Shown here piece by piece: positions 1-5,999 of a stretch of 7,917 bases of DNA (its first letter is position 1; each line of letters starts with the position of its first letter). Where the stretch lies: positions 1-7,917 of the forward strand of contig JAEDGE010000091.1 in assembly GCA_016297675.1 (NCBI GenBank). Direction: 5' to 3'. The notes under the pieces were generated by a model. It was not told the DNA's origin. It saw only the letters and a list, made by a program, of their open reading frames with translations, and made no database searches. The stretch is from Oscillospiraceae bacterium (lineage in GTDB: Bacteria > Bacillota > Clostridia > Oscillospirales > Ruminococcaceae). The position numbers and the translations under genes are program-made.

Positions 1-712
1 TCGTACTGGTTGTAGTTGGCTTCTGCGTGGTTGTGGTGGTGCTGGTTGTAGTTGGCTTCTGCGTGGTCGTGGTGGTGCTGGTTGTAGTTAGTTTCTGCAT
101 GGTCGTGGTGGTGCTGGTTGTAGTTGGCTTCTGCGTGGTTGTGGTGGTGCTGGTTGTGGTTTCCGTTTGCGTGGTAGTAGCGACACTCAATGTAGTAGTT
201 ATTGTTGGAATGGTTGTAGTAGTTTCCATTTGTATGGTTGTTACAGTGGTTTCCGTTGTCGTCACAAATGGATTTTCCTCAATTGGCGGTACTAATGGCC
301 AACCTTCCGGTGGAACTGGCTCCAAACATGCTGACTTTCTGGCATACATCGTCAAAAAACAAATAGCATCCGTTATATTCAACATGTTATCTCCATTTAC
401 GTCATAATAATAGAATTCATCCGCGGTCAATGATACTTCTAAATTACAAGATGTTGCTGTATAGTAAAACAATACAAATAATGCATCCTGCATATAATTA
501 GGTTCTTCCACAACGTTCGCAGTATCTTCTACTATGAGATTCTCTTCTATTCTCTCTTCTGTCATAGCTTCTGATTCTGCGGTAACCGTCGTTTCTTCCG
601 TCTCTGCCCCCAATAAAGCTTCCTCTGCAACTGCGGTTGTGGTCAGTGTCATGCAGGCAATTGCGGCTGCAACGCCAACGCTGCACATATTTTTAAGATA
701 CCGTGATTTCAT
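1..712 (-). CDS. Secreted dockerin-like protein with Thr-rich repeat linker (partial, C-terminus beyond window)
   Basis: This is an open minus-strand frame of 237 codons that runs off the left edge with no stop. The ATG (710-712) is preceded by a strong AAAGGAGGAG ribosome binding site about 2 bases upstream of the start codon's spacer. Residues 1-29 form a signal peptide (KSR.LKN, hydrophobic core, AVA cleavage site before EE). Residues 30-62 are an acidic Glu/Thr linker. Residues ~63-128 align without gaps to the complete dockerin of the protein at 6000-7754. The second loop is intact (D104-V-N-G-D108, N112, D115-A), while the first loop position (residues ~65-75, ANVVEEPNYMQ) has lost the usual Asp/Asn ligands. 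From ~146 the chain is Thr-rich and from 177 to 236 it is five 12-residue repeats (TTTTTQKPTTTS type). It is probably exported and tethered to, or part of, a cellulosome-like complex; the domain after the linker is not visible. Dockerin ancestry is well supported, cohesin binding is not. Confidence 0.88.
   Translation of the reverse strand, partial: MKSRYLKNMCSVGVAAAIACMTLTTTAVAEEALLGAETEETTVTAESEAMTEERIEENLIVEDTANVVEEPNYMQDALFVLFYYTATSCNLEVSLTADEFYYYDVNGDNMLNITDAICFLTMYARKSACLEPVPPEGWPLVPPIEENPFVTTTETTVTTIQMETTTTIPTITTTLSVATTTQTETTTSTTTTTQKPTTTSTTTTMQKLTTTSTTTTTQKPTTTSTTTTTQKPTTTST
5..184 (-). repeat. Five tandem 36-bp repeats encoding a Thr-rich linker
   Basis: Units lie at 5-40, 41-76, 77-112, 113-148 and a diverged one at 149-184, with no spacer between them. 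On the coding (minus) strand each encodes 12 residues of the pattern TTTTTQKPTTTS; one unit has TTTTMQKLTTTS and the N-terminal-most is VATTTQTETTTS. The unit length is a multiple of three, so copy-number change would keep the frame. The array may continue beyond the left edge. Thr/Pro-rich linkers between modules are usual in cellulosomal and ruminococcal surface proteins. Confidence 0.92.
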
Positions 713-756
713 AGCTCCTCCTTTACCAGTTGTTACATATTTTTTAGCCATTGCAC

Positions 757-785
757 ATTATAGCACATTTCTCAATGCTTGTACA
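757..785 (-). promoter_or_regulatory. Sigma-A-type promoter for the dockerin-like gene
   Basis: Read on the minus strand, TGTACA (780-785, four of six matches to TTGACA) is followed after 17 bases by a perfect TATAAT (757-762). It lies about 45 bases upstream of the ATG at 712 and downstream of the hairpin that ends the preceding minus-strand operon, so the dockerin-like gene is probably its own transcription unit. Confidence 0.7.
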
Positions 786-806
786 GATATTTTCTGATCT
801 GCCCAC

Positions 807-859
807 AAAAATAGTGCATTTTATACAATTCAATAAATCATGATTTGTACAAAATGCAC
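807..859 (-). terminator. Probable rho-independent terminator of the two-gene minus operon
   Basis: In minus orientation GTGCATTTTGTACAA (845-859) pairs with TTGTATAAAATGCAC (814-828): 15 pairs with one G-U, and a 16-base loop that itself contains the palindrome ATCATGAT. It is followed by a T-rich run (807-813, TATTTTT). It begins 25 bases after the stop of the DUF1294 gene. The stem is AT-rich, so it is less stable than a typical terminator, but position and U-tract fit. Confidence 0.62.
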
Positions 860-883
860 CATAGTATCATCCATTTTCTTCTT

Positions 884-1153
884 TTATGCCCAATAGACCC
901 AGCAAAACAATAAAATCTGCAAAATCGCCAGAATCGGAAAACCGCACTGAAACAAAATATGTTTTGTCTTATGCCGGAAATGATACATGCCGGCAGTGCC
1001 GCCGACTGCACCACCGAGAAGAGCAATCAAAAACAATGCTTTTTCTGAAATCCGCCATTGATGCCGGACTGCCTTCCGCTTATCTATTCCCATCATCAAA
1101 AACAAAATCAAACTTGCCAGCAGCAGCCAGACAAGAAGCACCCACTTTATCAT
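884..1153 (-). CDS. DUF1294-family small membrane protein
   Basis: This is an 89-residue protein with three hydrophobic segments (about 3-22, 39-56 and 67-86). After the first segment it carries the DUF1294 signature: GIDK (22-25), RISE (34-37), GGAVGGTAGM (47-56), then FRHKTKH (59-65). Members are short integral membrane proteins of Firmicutes and other bacteria, and no reaction is known for them. The ATG at 1151-1153 is chosen because an AAGGGTG ribosome binding site sits five bases upstream and the hydrophobic N-terminus begins there. A longer in-frame start would run back into the preceding gene and add an unrelated Cys/His-rich stretch. It follows the upstream gene by 10 bases, so the two are co-transcribed. 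Confidence 0.87.
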   Translation of the reverse strand: MIKWVLLVWLLLASLILFLMMGIDKRKAVRHQWRISEKALFLIALLGGAVGGTAGMYHFRHKTKHILFQCGFPILAILQILLFCWVYWA

Positions 1154-1163
1154 AAGAACACCC

Positions 1164-1673
1164 TTACTGAAATTGCCGCCGCAATGGTGCCGGCAAGAAC
1201 AGTGCCATAGTGGAAATGATCTCTTCATTCGGTGTGAAAATCAAACGAATTTCACCATATTCCTCTGTAGAGGCTTCTACATAATAGGCACCCTCTCCGG
1301 TATTGTCAGAGCATAAAAACAATGTTGCCTGCGGCTGATCCGGAATTTCATCTGTATATGCACCAAACGCTGTACACTTAGAAATGGACACCGTCAGCAA
1401 GTGCACCCGTTTCCGTCTTCCAAGAATCTTATCCACATCCAACTCCCCATTGGTGACGGTGTATTCATATTCCGTGCTGCATCCGCTTATCAGGTAATAT
1501 GCACCGTAAATAACACCCATGATCAACACCATAAGAAAAATCCAGCCTGTTATCAATGCAATGGCACCAATCACAACAGACAGAATCACAGCAGCTGCCA
1601 AAATAAGCCCCTGTTTCAGACGATCCTGCGTATTGGGATGCTTTTGTACCATATATTCTGCAAAATGATCCAT
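1164..1673 (-). CDS. Two-TM membrane protein of unknown function (possibly DUF6106-like)
   Basis: This is a 169-residue protein. A polar N-terminus (1-20) is followed by two membrane helices (about 22-41 and 44-64), then a soluble domain of about 100 residues (67-169) that looks beta-rich. It contains EYEYTVTNGELDVDKILGRRKR, of which I note EYEYTVTNGELDVDKI at 68-83 as the most family-like stretch. The pattern of two helices plus a small PH-like cytoplasmic domain is common in uncharacterised Firmicute proteins. From memory it resembles DUF6106, which I cannot confirm. The ATG at 1671-1673 is preferred to an upstream TTG (1716-1718) because an AGAGG sequence lies about 9 bases before it and the conserved-looking MDxFAEYMV start follows. 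It is the first gene of the operon with the DUF1294 gene. Function is unknown. Confidence 0.8.
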   Translation of the reverse strand: MDHFAEYMVQKHPNTQDRLKQGLILAAAVILSVVIGAIALITGWIFLMVLIMGVIYGAYYLISGCSTEYEYTVTNGELDVDKILGRRKRVHLLTVSISKCTAFGAYTDEIPDQPQATLFLCSDNTGEGAYYVEASTEEYGEIRLIFTPNEEIISTMALFLPAPLRRQFQ

Positions 1674-1729
1674 AAAAATCTGCCTCTTTTCTATTGTAAT
1701 ATTCCCGCTTGTCGGCAAGTGGTACGTCT

Positions 1730-1758
1730 ATTTTACCATATAAATTGTAAAATTTCAA
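1730..1758 (-). promoter_or_regulatory. Promoter for the two-gene membrane-protein operon
   Basis: On the minus strand TTGAAA (1753-1758) is separated by 17 bases from TAAAAT (1730-1735). It lies 57 bases before the ATG at 1673 and just next to the divergent pheST promoter, with only eight bases between the two -35 boxes. Confidence 0.65.
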
Positions 1759-1766
1759 GAAAAGAC

Positions 1767-1794
1767 TTGATTTTTTTTGAAAACTGTGTATAAT
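1767..1794 (+). promoter_or_regulatory. Promoter of the pheST transcript
   Basis: TTGATT (1767-1772), a 16-base spacer containing an A/T-rich run, and a perfect TATAAT (1789-1794). The expected start of transcription, near 1800-1803, falls immediately before the base of T-box Stem I, which supports the assignment. Confidence 0.72.
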
Positions 1795-1803
1795 AGAATG
1801 CAG

Positions 1804-2054
1804 AACGCTATGACGAAGAAAGTACGACTGTCATTCCTGCAACAGAGAGGCATTCCTTGGCTGAAAGAGTGCTGCATGGAATTCAGTTCGGAAGTTCCCT
1901 TCTGAGCGGCTGTGCGGAAAACTGCTGCAAAGCAAGCATAGTAGGTGCAGACGTATTGCCTGCGTTAAGGGCAAGAGAGTGCTGGCTCTTGGGGAAATGG
2001 GTGGTTGAGAAGCAAGTTGTAAGACTTGTCCTATTTCGGGACAGGTCTTTTTTT
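1804..2054 (+). promoter_or_regulatory. T-box riboswitch leader, tRNA-Phe specific
   Basis: The leader has the elements of a T-box in order. The Stem I base pairs CGCT (1806-1809) with AGCG (1905-1908). K-turn TGA/TGA bases (1811-1813, 1903-1905) lie above it, then a GAAG/CTTC helix (1815-1818, 1899-1902). The specifier loop has AGTA at 1821-1824 on its 5' side and UUC (1895-1897), a Phe codon, on its 3' side. The distal arm pairs ATTCCTGCA (1833-1841) with TGCA-T-GGAAT (1873-1882) and carries AGAGAG (1844-1849) and GGCTGAAAG (1859-1867) motifs. A CGTTAAGGGC stretch (1963-1972) precedes Stem III (CAAGAG/CTCTTG, 1972-1991). The antiterminator bulge UGGU (2002-2005) would pair with the ACCA end of tRNA-Phe. 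GAAATGGG (1994-2001) can pair with CCTATTTC (2030-2037), competing with the terminator. Uncharged tRNA-Phe should stabilise read-through into pheST. The usual ACCGCG after UGGN is replaced here by UGAGAAGC. Confidence 0.93.
2021..2054 (+). terminator. T-box regulated intrinsic terminator
   Basis: AAGACTTGTCC (2021-2031) pairs with GGACAGGTCTT (2039-2049), 11 pairs with one G-U and a seven-base loop, followed by seven T (2048-2054). Its 5' arm and loop overlap the antiterminator partner at 2030-2037, so the two structures exclude each other. About 100 bases with no further clear signal separate it from pheS. Confidence 0.92.
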
Positions 2055-2154
2055 GTTTACCACTTTCTTCCTAAGCCGTACCAACTGATGCAGAATCCGT
2101 TTTGCAGAACAACTGCATCTTCGATATTTTGAGCAACAAAAATGGGAGGTCACT

Positions 2155-3174
2155 ATGAAAGAACAACTGGAAGCCATCCGGAATGAGGCGGAAGCCGCTC
2201 TGCAAACCTGCACGGATGCAAAACAACTGGATGCCATTCGAGTGCAGTACCTTGGCAAAAAAGGAGCACTGACTGCCATTCTCAAACAGATGGGCAAGCT
2301 CTCTGCAGAAGAACGTCCAGTGATGGGGCAACTGGCAAATGCAGTGCGAACAGATATTGAATCGGCAATTTCCAAGCAACAAAAGACGATTGCAGAAGCA
2401 GAACTGACACAAAAACTGCAATCCGAAACACTGGATATCACTTTGCCGGGCAAACAGAAAAAAATCGGTGGCTTGCATCCGCTGACCATCGTGGAAAATG
2501 AAATCAAAGAAATCTTCCTCGGCATGGGCTTTTCTGTGGCAGACGGTCCGGAAGTCGAGTATGATTACTATAACTTTGAAGCTCTGAATCTGCCGCCGGA
2601 TCATCCAGCAAGAGATACACAGGATACCTTTTATATTACAGATAATATTCTGCTCCGGACACAGACTTCTTCTGTTCAGGTTCATGTTATGGAACAGCAA
2701 AAACCGCCAATTCGAGTCATTTCACCGGGACGGGTCTTCCGTTCAGATGCCATTGATGCCACACATTCCCCATTGTTCCATCAGGTAGAAGGTCTGGTTG
2801 TGGACAAGGGCATTACCATGGCAGACCTGAAGGGCACACTGGAACTGCTCATGCAGCGACTTTACGGCGAGGACTGCAAAATCCGTCTGCGTCCGCATCA
2901 TTTCCCATTTACAGAACCCAGTGCCGAAGTCGATGTGATGTGCTATAACTGCTACGGCAAGGGCTGCCGTCTCTGTAAAGGAGAAGGTTATATTGAATTG
3001 CTGGGAGCTGGTATGGTTCATCCAAAGGTACTGGAAGGCTGCGGCATTGACAGCAATGTGTATTCCGGTTTCGCATTTGGTCTGGGTCTGGAACGAATTG
3101 TCATGCGGCGGTATAACATTCAGGATATGCGTTTGCTGTTTGAAAATGACTATCGGTTCCTGGAACAGTTCTGA
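2155..3174 (+). CDS. pheS: Phenylalanine--tRNA ligase alpha subunit
   Basis: This is the catalytic subunit of the heterotetrameric phenylalanyl-tRNA synthetase, which activates Phe with ATP and transfers it to tRNA-Phe in the cytoplasm. The length of 339 residues is normal for bacterial PheS. Residues 1-90 are the N-terminal coiled-coil that contacts tRNA. The class II core follows: motif 1 around GGLHPLTIVENEI (105-117), LRTQTSSVQ in the Phe pocket (167-175), motif 2 GRVFRSDAIDATHSPLFHQ (192-210), FPFTEPSAEVDV (250-261), and motif 3 GFAFGLGLER (305-314). A CX2CX4CX2C cluster (Cys263, 266, 271, 274) interrupts the core before GAGMVHPKVL; this insertion occurs in many Firmicute PheS proteins and resembles a zinc site. 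The ATG follows GGGAGGT (2144-2150). It is the first gene after the T-box and lies 24 bases upstream of pheT. Confidence 0.98.
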   Translation: MKEQLEAIRNEAEAALQTCTDAKQLDAIRVQYLGKKGALTAILKQMGKLSAEERPVMGQLANAVRTDIESAISKQQKTIAEAELTQKLQSETLDITLPGKQKKIGGLHPLTIVENEIKEIFLGMGFSVADGPEVEYDYYNFEALNLPPDHPARDTQDTFYITDNILLRTQTSSVQVHVMEQQKPPIRVISPGRVFRSDAIDATHSPLFHQVEGLVVDKGITMADLKGTLELLMQRLYGEDCKIRLRPHHFPFTEPSAEVDVMCYNCYGKGCRLCKGEGYIELLGAGMVHPKVLEGCGIDSNVYSGFAFGLGLERIVMRRYNIQDMRLLFENDYRFLEQF

Positions 3175-3198
3175 TGCAGTAAAGGAGGAGAAAATAGC

Positions 3199-5592
3199 AT
3201 GAATTTATCAATGAAATGGCTTTCTGACTATGTGACATTGGATACAACCGTAAAAGACTTCTGTGCTGCTATGACCATGAGCGGTTCAAAGGTCGAAGTT
3301 GCCACAGAAGAAGGCAGCGAAATTAAAAATGTAGTGGTCGGCAAACTACTCTCTGTCGTGCCGCACGAAAACTCTGACCATTTGGTCGTTTGTCAAGTGG
3401 ATGTCGGACAGGAACAGCCGATTCAGATTGTCACCGGTGCTCCAAATGTCAAGGCTGGTGATGTGGTTCCAGTTGCACTTTGCGGTGCGGAACTGCCGAA
3501 CGGCGTGAAGATTAAAAAAGGCAAGCTGCGTGGGGTGGAAAGCAACGGAATGCTCTGTTCACTGGGAGAACTGGGCTTGACTGTACATGATTTTCCATAT
3601 GCCATTGCAGACGGTATTTTTATTATACAGGAAGACTGCCAGATTGGACAGGATATTCATGAAGCAATCGGTTTGAATGACACTTCTGTGGAATTTGAAA
3701 TTACCTCGAATCGTCCAGACTGCCTCTCTGTGACAGGTCTGGCACGGGAAGCCGCTGCAACCTATCATGTTCCGCTGCATATTCCACAGCCGCAGTTCAA
3801 GGGCATTGAAGGTAACATTCAGGAGGAACTGCATGTCGAAATTGCAAACAAGGAAAAGTGTCCTCGTTATGCTGCCGGCATTGTCAAAAACGTCAAAATT
3901 GCCCCCTCTCCACGCTGGATGCGGGAACGGCTGCGGGCAAGTGGTGTCCGTCCAATCAACAATCTTGTAGATATTACCAACTATGTCATGCTGGAATTTG
4001 GTCAGCCAATGCACGCATTCGATTTACGATATGTCAAGGACGGACAGATTGTTGTTAGAAATGCCGCTGAAGGCGAATTCATTACCACGCTGGACGGCGT
4101 TACCCGTGCCCTTTCTCCAGAAATGCTGGTCATTGCAGATGCCGAAAAGCCGATTGCAGTTGCCGGTGTCATGGGCGGCGAATACAGCGGCATTATGGAA
4201 GATACCAACACGGTTGTATTTGAATCGGCTTACTTTGAACCAGTACAGGTACGCCGCACGGCAAAGAAACTGGGAATGCGGACAGATGCTTCTGCACGCT
4301 ACGAAAAGGGACTGGATCCAGAGGGCTGCCTGCGGACACTGGAACGAGCATTTGAGCTGGTAGAGCTGTTAGGTGCTGGGGAACCGGTTCGCACCCACAT
4401 TGACCTCAACTACAATGAAAAGCAGCGTAACCGGATTCCGTTTGATCCGGACTGGATCAATGCTTTCCTTGGCACGGAAATTTCCAGAGAATCCATGTGT
4501 GAAACTATGAAAATGCTGGAAATTGAAGTAGACGGTGATACCTGCATTTCTCCAAGTTTCCGGATTGACTTGGAACGTCCAGCAGATTTGGCAGAGGAAG
4601 TGGCTCGGATTTACGGCTACAACAACATTCCTTCTACAGTAATCAAAGGAGTTGCCAATGCCAGCCTGACCCCGAAGCAGAAATTCCGCCGGACTCTGGA
4701 AAATGCAACGGTGGCAGTTGGCTGCTATGGCATTTTGACCTACTCGTTTATCTCTCCGAAGTACTTTGATAAAATCGGTCTGCCGGCAGACAGCAATCTG
4801 CGGAAAACTGTTGTCATCTCCAATCCGCTCGGTGAAGATACCAGTGTCATGCGAACCACAACACTGCCGTCTATGCTGGAAACCCTCTCCCTGAACTACA
4901 AGAACCGCAATGCTGCGGTTGCCCTGTATGAAATCGGAAAGGAATATCTCCCAACTGGTACCGATACACTGCCATTAGAACCAGACCGGTTGACCATTGG
5001 AATGTACGGCGAGGATACCGACTTCTTTACCCTCAAGGGAATGGTGGAAACGATTCTGGAAACTGCAGGGCTGCATGACTGCACCTATCAGGCTTGTAAG
5101 GCAGAAACGCCATTTGCAGAAACTTGTGCCCTGCATCCGGGCAGAAGTGCTGTGATTTACAAGGATGAAACCCCAATTGGTTATCTGGGCGAAGTGCATC
5201 CGACTGTTCAGAAAAATTACGACATTGGCACACGCACCTATGTGGCAAAGTTGCTGATTGATGAAATGCAGCCGCTTGCAGAAACCGAAATCACCTATCA
5301 GCCGCTTCCGAAATTCCCGGCAATTACAAGAGACTTGAGCCTTGTGTGTGCAGATGAAGTACCGGTTGGTGTCCTGCAAAGTGCGATGAAAAAAGCAGTC
5401 GGCAACATTCTGGAACAGATTACGCTGTTTGACGTTTACAAGGGCGAACAGATCGCAAGCGGTATGAAGAGTGTTTCGTTCTCCATCCGGATGCGTTCTC
5501 ACGAGGGTACCCTGACCGATGAACAGGCAGATGCTGCCATGAAACGGGTTCTGAAGGCATTGCAGGAACATGGAGCAACTTTGCGTGCATAA
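3199..5592 (+). CDS. pheT: Phenylalanine--tRNA ligase beta subunit
   Basis: This is the beta subunit of the (alpha-beta)2 synthetase. It binds tRNA and removes misacylated Tyr-tRNA-Phe. The 797 residues match the usual bacterial length. Visible domains are an N-terminal B1 segment (1-38); an EMAP-type tRNA-binding OB fold (about 40-150, with NSDHLVVCQVDVG and KLRGVESNGMLCS); the B3/B4 editing region (about 210-395, with NNLVDITNYVMLEFGQPMHAFD at 254-275, where His272 is the likely editing histidine, GVMGG at 323-327 and FESAYF at 341-346); the B5 domain (about 405-475, ending EEVARIYGYNNIP); a catalytic-like core (about 485-690, with SNPLGEDTSVMR); and a C-terminal FDX-ACB anticodon-binding domain (about 704-796, FPAITRDLSL to the end). 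AAAGGAGGAG (3181-3190) lies eight bases before the ATG. It is co-transcribed with pheS under T-box control. Confidence 0.98.
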   Translation: MNLSMKWLSDYVTLDTTVKDFCAAMTMSGSKVEVATEEGSEIKNVVVGKLLSVVPHENSDHLVVCQVDVGQEQPIQIVTGAPNVKAGDVVPVALCGAELPNGVKIKKGKLRGVESNGMLCSLGELGLTVHDFPYAIADGIFIIQEDCQIGQDIHEAIGLNDTSVEFEITSNRPDCLSVTGLAREAAATYHVPLHIPQPQFKGIEGNIQEELHVEIANKEKCPRYAAGIVKNVKIAPSPRWMRERLRASGVRPINNLVDITNYVMLEFGQPMHAFDLRYVKDGQIVVRNAAEGEFITTLDGVTRALSPEMLVIADAEKPIAVAGVMGGEYSGIMEDTNTVVFESAYFEPVQVRRTAKKLGMRTDASARYEKGLDPEGCLRTLERAFELVELLGAGEPVRTHIDLNYNEKQRNRIPFDPDWINAFLGTEISRESMCETMKMLEIEVDGDTCISPSFRIDLERPADLAEEVARIYGYNNIPSTVIKGVANASLTPKQKFRRTLENATVAVGCYGILTYSFISPKYFDKIGLPADSNLRKTVVISNPLGEDTSVMRTTTLPSMLETLSLNYKNRNAAVALYEIGKEYLPTGTDTLPLEPDRLTIGMYGEDTDFFTLKGMVETILETAGLHDCTYQACKAETPFAETCALHPGRSAVIYKDETPIGYLGEVHPTVQKNYDIGTRTYVAKLLIDEMQPLAETEITYQPLPKFPAITRDLSLVCADEVPVGVLQSAMKKAVGNILEQITLFDVYKGEQIASGMKSVSFSIRMRSHEGTLTDEQADAAMKRVLKALQEHGATLRA

Positions 5593-5616
5593 GCAGAAAG
5601 GAAACGGTGCTGCAAA

Positions 5617-5919
5617 ATGAAAGAGAAAAAAGAAACTGCTGCAAAGGCAGAAAAACAGGAAAAGACTGCTCGCACGCCAAGGGAATCTTCTTCCCTGCTG
5701 ATTGGCGTATTGGCTCTGCTGTTTTCTGTTGCAGCTGCTGTCATGCTGTTTTTGAACGTACCCATTATGGTCTGTGCGATTTTTGCCGGTGTGGGGGCTC
5801 TCGGTGGATTTGTCAGCCTGCTATTTGGAAAAAGCGGAACCCTTCCGGCAGTCGTTGCCATCGGAGCTGGGTTTATGTGTGTACTGGCATTTGCCGTTCT
5901 CAATGCTTCGGTACAATAA
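5617..5919 (+). CDS. Small three-TM membrane protein of unknown function
   Basis: This is a 100-residue protein. A very polar Lys/Glu-rich N-terminus (1-25) is probably cytoplasmic and is followed by three close hydrophobic segments (about 27-47, 49-70 and 76-96) rich in Ala, Gly, Val and Leu. It starts 24 bases after the pheT stop with no terminator between them, so it is probably the third gene of the T-box-controlled transcript. The only ribosome-binding-like sequence, AAAGGAAA (5597-5604), is about 12 bases from the ATG, which is long; translation may depend partly on coupling to pheT. An in-frame stop (the pheT TAA) excludes a longer start. I do not recognise the family. The biased hydrophobic pattern and the base composition, which matches pheT, argue that it is real. 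Confidence 0.78.
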   Translation: MKEKKETAAKAEKQEKTARTPRESSSLLIGVLALLFSVAAAVMLFLNVPIMVCAIFAGVGALGGFVSLLFGKSGTLPAVVAIGAGFMCVLAFAVLNASVQ

Positions 5920-5943
5920 ATATCATAAAAATTCTCATAAAAA

Positions 5944-5981
5944 TTTACAGGGACAGATATATGATAATCTGTCCCTGTAAA
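5944..5981. repeat. Perfect 15-bp inverted repeat (hairpin) between operon end and surface-protein gene
   Basis: TTTACAGGGACAGAT (5944-5958) and ATCTGTCCCTGTAAA (5967-5981) are exact reverse complements around an eight-base spacer. On the plus strand no T-run follows (CGATTAAGG), so it is a poor classical terminator there; on the minus strand the arm is followed by TTTTTATGAGAATTTTT. It ends six bases before the AAGGA of the next gene. It may end the pheST transcript, or fold in the 5' leader of the downstream gene. Confidence 0.85.
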
Positions 5982-5999
5982 CGATTAAGGATATGAACT

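Noticed and set aside
5..184. CRISPR array, suggested by the 36-bp period
   Set aside because: The repeats are directly tandem with no unique spacers and encode an in-frame 12-residue linker.
27..407. Plus-strand open frame rich in Val (MVVVVLVVVG pattern)
   Set aside because: It is the complement of the Thr-rich linker and dockerin of the minus-strand gene, which has a signal peptide, a ribosome binding site and a promoter; the plus frame has none of these.
1154..1228. N-terminal extension of the DUF1294 gene
   Set aside because: It would overlap the upstream gene, lacks a ribosome binding site and adds a Cys/His-rich segment foreign to the family; the ATG at 1153 has a suitable site.
1674..1718. 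TTG start for the two-TM protein, 15 residues earlier
   Set aside because: There is no ribosome binding site before the TTG, it falls very close to the predicted start of transcription, and the ATG at 1673 has an AGAGG upstream.
2087..2119. Short inverted repeat GATGCAG/CTGCATC between the T-box terminator and pheS
   Set aside because: It has only seven pairs with a 19-base loop and no associated signal; such repeats are expected by chance.
1857..2132. Plus-strand open frame of 91 codons
   Set aside because: It lies inside the T-box leader and runs through the terminator; the bases are explained by RNA structure.
2071..2700. Minus-strand open frame of 209 codons
   Set aside because: It is antisense to pheS, has no family resemblance and no ribosome binding site that I can see.
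4975..5571. Minus-strand open frame of 198 codons
   Set aside because: It is antisense to the C-terminal half of pheT, whose domains are unmistakable.
5890..5968. Promoter for the LRR-dockerin gene
   Set aside because: Candidate -10 boxes (TACAAT at 5912, TATGAT at 5960) lack a -35 box at acceptable spacing, and the second overlaps the hairpin loop; I could not support a call.
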